From Actinomycetota bacterium (GTDB lineage: Bacteria; Actinomycetota; Actinomycetes; Nanopelagicales; Nanopelagicaceae), in NCBI GenBank assembly GCA_029978425.1, contig JAPOJL010000025.1:1-8287 (forward strand): a stretch of 8,287 nt of DNA, written 5' to 3'. The translations under genes and the position numbers were made by a program. Within the stretch, counting starts at the first letter, position 1; every line of letters starts with the position of its first letter. The notes under the pieces were generated by a model, which saw only the letters and a program-made list of their open reading frames with translations, had not been told where the DNA came from and ran no database searches. Positions 6,475 through 8,287 of this stretch are shown here, piece by piece.

Positions 6475-7335
6475 ATGGCTGATCGTCATAATCGCGATCT
6501 TGATCGTCAACCAGCTCCACTTCCTGAAGCCCTTCCTACCCCATGTGTTGACTCTCATGCGCACTTAGAGATTGTCACAAACACTGAACCTGATCATCCA
6601 GAGATTAAAAGAGTTCTTGATGAAGCCGCTAGCGTCGGAATAGATCGCGTAGTGCAAGTTGGATATTCTGCAGAACAATCTGAGTGGTCTGTGAAATGTG
6701 CCGAGACATGGAATACGCAAGTACTTGCAGCTGTTGCACTGCACCCGAATGAAGCACCTGTCGTTGATGATTTAGAGAAAGATCTCGCGATTATCGATTC
6801 ACTTGCTAGCCATCCACGCGTAAGAGCAATTGGTGAGACGGGACTTGATTTCTTCCGCACCGAAAATGCACTGCAAGATAAACAGAAGTACTCATTTAAG
6901 AGACATATCGAAATTGCAAAGCGACACAATAAAGCGCTGGTGATTCATGATCGAGATGCTCATCGTGCGGTCCTTGATACGTTGGATGAGGTTGGCGCAC
7001 CTGAGATCACCATTTTTCACTGTTATTCCGGGGATGCCGAGATGGCCAGGGAATGTATCGATAAGGGTTATGTGCTCTCTTTTGCTGGAACGGTAACTTT
7101 CAAAAACGCTCCACAATTAAGAGAAGCAGTGAAGTTGGTTCCCCATGATCAACTCCTTGTTGAAACAGACTCTCCATTTTTAGCGCCGATGCCACATCGC
7201 GGCTCGCTCAATACTCCAGCCCAAATTCCAAATATCGTGCGATTCATCGCAGCGGAACGGGGCGAAGATTTAGTAACTCTCACAGCTGCAATCAGCGCAA
7301 ATGCCGATCGCATTTTTGGGTCATTCCAGCCATGA
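6475..7335 (+). CDS. tatD: TatD family metal-dependent deoxyribonuclease
   Basis: A 286-residue TIM-barrel metallohydrolase of the amidohydrolase superfamily; family members act as 3'-5' DNA/RNA exonucleases or endonucleases in DNA repair and quality control. Metal ligands are all visible: His28-x-His30 in CVDSHAHLE, Glu121 in GETGLDFFR, His158 in ALVIHDRDAH, His182 in FHCYSGDAEMA, and Asp232 in LLVETDSPFLAP. The last is followed by the conserved R-G-x-x-N-x-P segment (HRGSLNTPAQIP). An N-terminal tail of about 24 residues rich in Asp, Arg and Pro precedes the barrel, as often seen in actinobacterial TatD. Start ATG 6475 is eight bases after metG. Its stop overlaps the rsmA start (ATGA, 7332-7335), so the two are probably translationally coupled. 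The position between metS and ksgA matches Rv1008. The true substrate is not shown by the sequence. Confidence 0.94.
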   Translation: MADRHNRDLDRQPAPLPEALPTPCVDSHAHLEIVTNTEPDHPEIKRVLDEAASVGIDRVVQVGYSAEQSEWSVKCAETWNTQVLAAVALHPNEAPVVDDLEKDLAIIDSLASHPRVRAIGETGLDFFRTENALQDKQKYSFKRHIEIAKRHNKALVIHDRDAHRAVLDTLDEVGAPEITIFHCYSGDAEMARECIDKGYVLSFAGTVTFKNAPQLREAVKLVPHDQLLVETDSPFLAPMPHRGSLNTPAQIPNIVRFIAAERGEDLVTLTAAISANADRIFGSFQP

Positions 7336-8177
7336 GCATTTCACTACTCGGCGCCGTCGAGATCCGCGAGATTGCCGAGAAGTTAGATCTCCATCCCGCA
7401 AAGTCATTAGGACAGAACTTTGTTATTGATGGCAATACCTGTCAGAAAATTGTCAGACTAGCAGTCATAAGCCAGGGCGATCATGTCGTAGAAATTGGCC
7501 CCGGTTTAGGATCGCTCACACTTGCGCTATTGCAGGCAACAGATCGCGTCACGGCAATTGAAATAGATTCTCGATTAGCTACACAACTTCCATTAACGGC
7601 GGCCGAGCACGGGGTTCCACATGGTGCGCTCGATGTCATCAATCAAGATGCGATGAAGGTCTTTGATATTCCTGGCAATCCCACAAAATTAGTAGCGAAC
7701 CTTCCCTACAACGTCTCTGTGCCAGTGCTCCTCACAATTCTCGAAAGATTCCCCACCATTACTTCTGGAGTTGTCATGGTTCAAACCGAAGTTGCCGAGA
7801 GATTGGCGGCAAAACCTGGAAGCAAGGTTTATGGAGTCCCCAGTGCAAAAGCGGCATGGTGGTGTGATGTTGTGCTTGCGGACTCCGTTTCACGTTCCGT
7901 TTTTTGGCCAGTTCCCAACGTTGATTCCTCGCTTGTGAAATTCGTCCGACATGAGCCTTTGGGTGATGAGAATTTGAGAGTTCGAACCTTTGATCTCATC
8001 GATCGTGCATTTGGACAACGGCGCAAGATGTTGCGCTCCATCTATTCGGATATTTACGGAGGCTCAGGCGAAGCAGAAAGCGCCTTAGCTAGCGCTGGAA
8101 TCGACCCCACAATCCGTGGCGAATCGCTCTCGGTAGAACGCTTTGCTGCAATAGCTAAACAATTAGATAGGCGATAA
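7332..8177 (+). CDS. rsmA: 16S rRNA (adenine-1518/1519-N6)-dimethyltransferase
   Basis: RsmA (KsgA) dimethylates two adjacent adenines in helix 45 of 16S rRNA using SAM, a late check in 30S assembly. The 281-residue protein has the N-terminal KSLGQNFVID segment (24-33) and SAM motif I VEIGPGLGSLT (53-63). Acidic motif II is AIEIDSRL, and INQDAMK corresponds to the D-A region. The catalytic NLPYN is at 123-127 (ANLPYNVSVPVL). The C-terminal FWPVPNVDSSLVKF (191-204) and a small helical domain with FGQRRKMLRS follow. All key residues of an active enzyme are present and the length is typical. The start overlaps the tatD stop by four bases. Downstream, ispE follows after 26 bases, the usual actinobacterial order. 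Distinguished from Erm resistance methylases by genomic context and the ordinary RsmA motif set. Confidence 0.95.
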   Translation: MSISLLGAVEIREIAEKLDLHPAKSLGQNFVIDGNTCQKIVRLAVISQGDHVVEIGPGLGSLTLALLQATDRVTAIEIDSRLATQLPLTAAEHGVPHGALDVINQDAMKVFDIPGNPTKLVANLPYNVSVPVLLTILERFPTITSGVVMVQTEVAERLAAKPGSKVYGVPSAKAAWWCDVVLADSVSRSVFWPVPNVDSSLVKFVRHEPLGDENLRVRTFDLIDRAFGQRRKMLRSIYSDIYGGSGEAESALASAGIDPTIRGESLSVERFAAIAKQLDRR

Positions 8178-8191
8178 CGAGGGCTAAGTAA

Positions 8192-8197
8192 TACGCT
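8192..8197 (+). promoter_or_regulatory. candidate -10 box for leaderless ispE
   Basis: TACGCT (TAnnnT) ends six bases before the ispE ATG at 8204. A GAGGG at 8179-8183 is too far upstream (20 bases) to serve as a Shine-Dalgarno for this start. No clear -35 box is seen. Confidence 0.3.
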
Positions 8198-8203
8198 CAC
8201 CAC

Positions 8204-8287
8204 ATGCCGTCATCCGTGGTTACGCGCGTCCCTGGCAAGATCAACTTGCAACTCTCGGTGGGACCTTTACAGCGCGATGGCTATCAC
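8204..8287 (+). CDS. ispE: 4-diphosphocytidyl-2-C-methyl-D-erythritol kinase, N-terminus only
   Basis: The first 28 codons of a GHMP-family kinase that phosphorylates CDP-methylerythritol in the MEP (non-mevalonate) isoprenoid pathway. The visible residues include VPGKINLQLSVGP, equivalent to the conserved P-a-K-i-N-L-x-L-x-V substrate-binding strand, and end with RDGYH, the second invariant IspE motif. The reading frame is open to the window edge, and the ATP-binding glycine-rich loop lies beyond it. ATG 8204 puts the PGKINL motif about ten residues in, as usual. The gene follows rsmA by 26 bases, the standard actinobacterial arrangement (Rv1010-Rv1011). Motifs and context together make the call strong despite the short fragment. 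Confidence 0.92.
   Translation, partial: MPSSVVTRVPGKINLQLSVGPLQRDGYH

Noticed and set aside
1..8287. Mobile elements, CRISPR arrays, tRNA/rRNA genes, riboswitches or phage genes
   Set aside because: No transposase motifs, inverted ends, regular repeats, tRNA-like cloverleaf or long leader regions were seen; gaps are at most 72 bases.

Overview
The window looks like the chromosome of a small-genome, moderately low-GC actinobacterium. GC is in the high 40s by eye, with tight gene packing and very short intergenic gaps. The gene order (5-formyl-THF cyclo-ligase, moeA/glp-like, rimJ, sepX/glpR, then pmt facing rsmI, metG, tatD, rsmA, ispE) follows the conserved actinobacterial core block known from Mycobacterium, Corynebacterium and Streptomyces. 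Low GC with compact packing points to the freshwater acI lineage (Nanopelagicales, Planktophila/Nanopelagicus-like). That placement is an inference from style and synteny, not a proven assignment.

Left part (1-2767): a cut-off 5-formyltetrahydrofolate cyclo-ligase on the minus strand diverges from a plus-strand trio: a MoeA/gephyrin-fold protein (Glp-like), a RimJ-type N-acetyltransferase and a three-helix membrane protein of the SepX/GlpR family. Glp and GlpR form a divisome pair in Corynebacterium, so this trio is better read as a cell-division locus than as molybdenum-cofactor synthesis. The Glp here has lost the whole of MoeA subdomain II and the usual catalytic signature. galU, which commonly sits between the first two genes in relatives, is absent.

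Middle part (2768-4886): a compact protein O-mannosyltransferase on the minus strand ends directly against the sepX/glpR stop codon. At its other end it diverges, across 34 bases, from rsmI (16S rRNA 2'-O-methyltransferase).

Right part (4887-8287): a plus-strand run of metG, tatD, rsmA and the start of ispE covers translation, nuclease quality control, rRNA modification and isoprenoid synthesis. tatD and rsmA overlap by four bases; rpfB, often located between them in mycobacteria, is missing.

Few starts have a Shine-Dalgarno sequence. Several instead have a TAnnnT-like -10 hexamer about 6-8 bases before the start codon, as expected for leaderless transcripts. No tRNA, rRNA, CRISPR, insertion sequence or long repeat was seen, and no gene-free stretch exceeds 300 bases; the longest is 72 bases. 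Most of the window is ordinary core genome. The reduced Glp is the one item that stands out.
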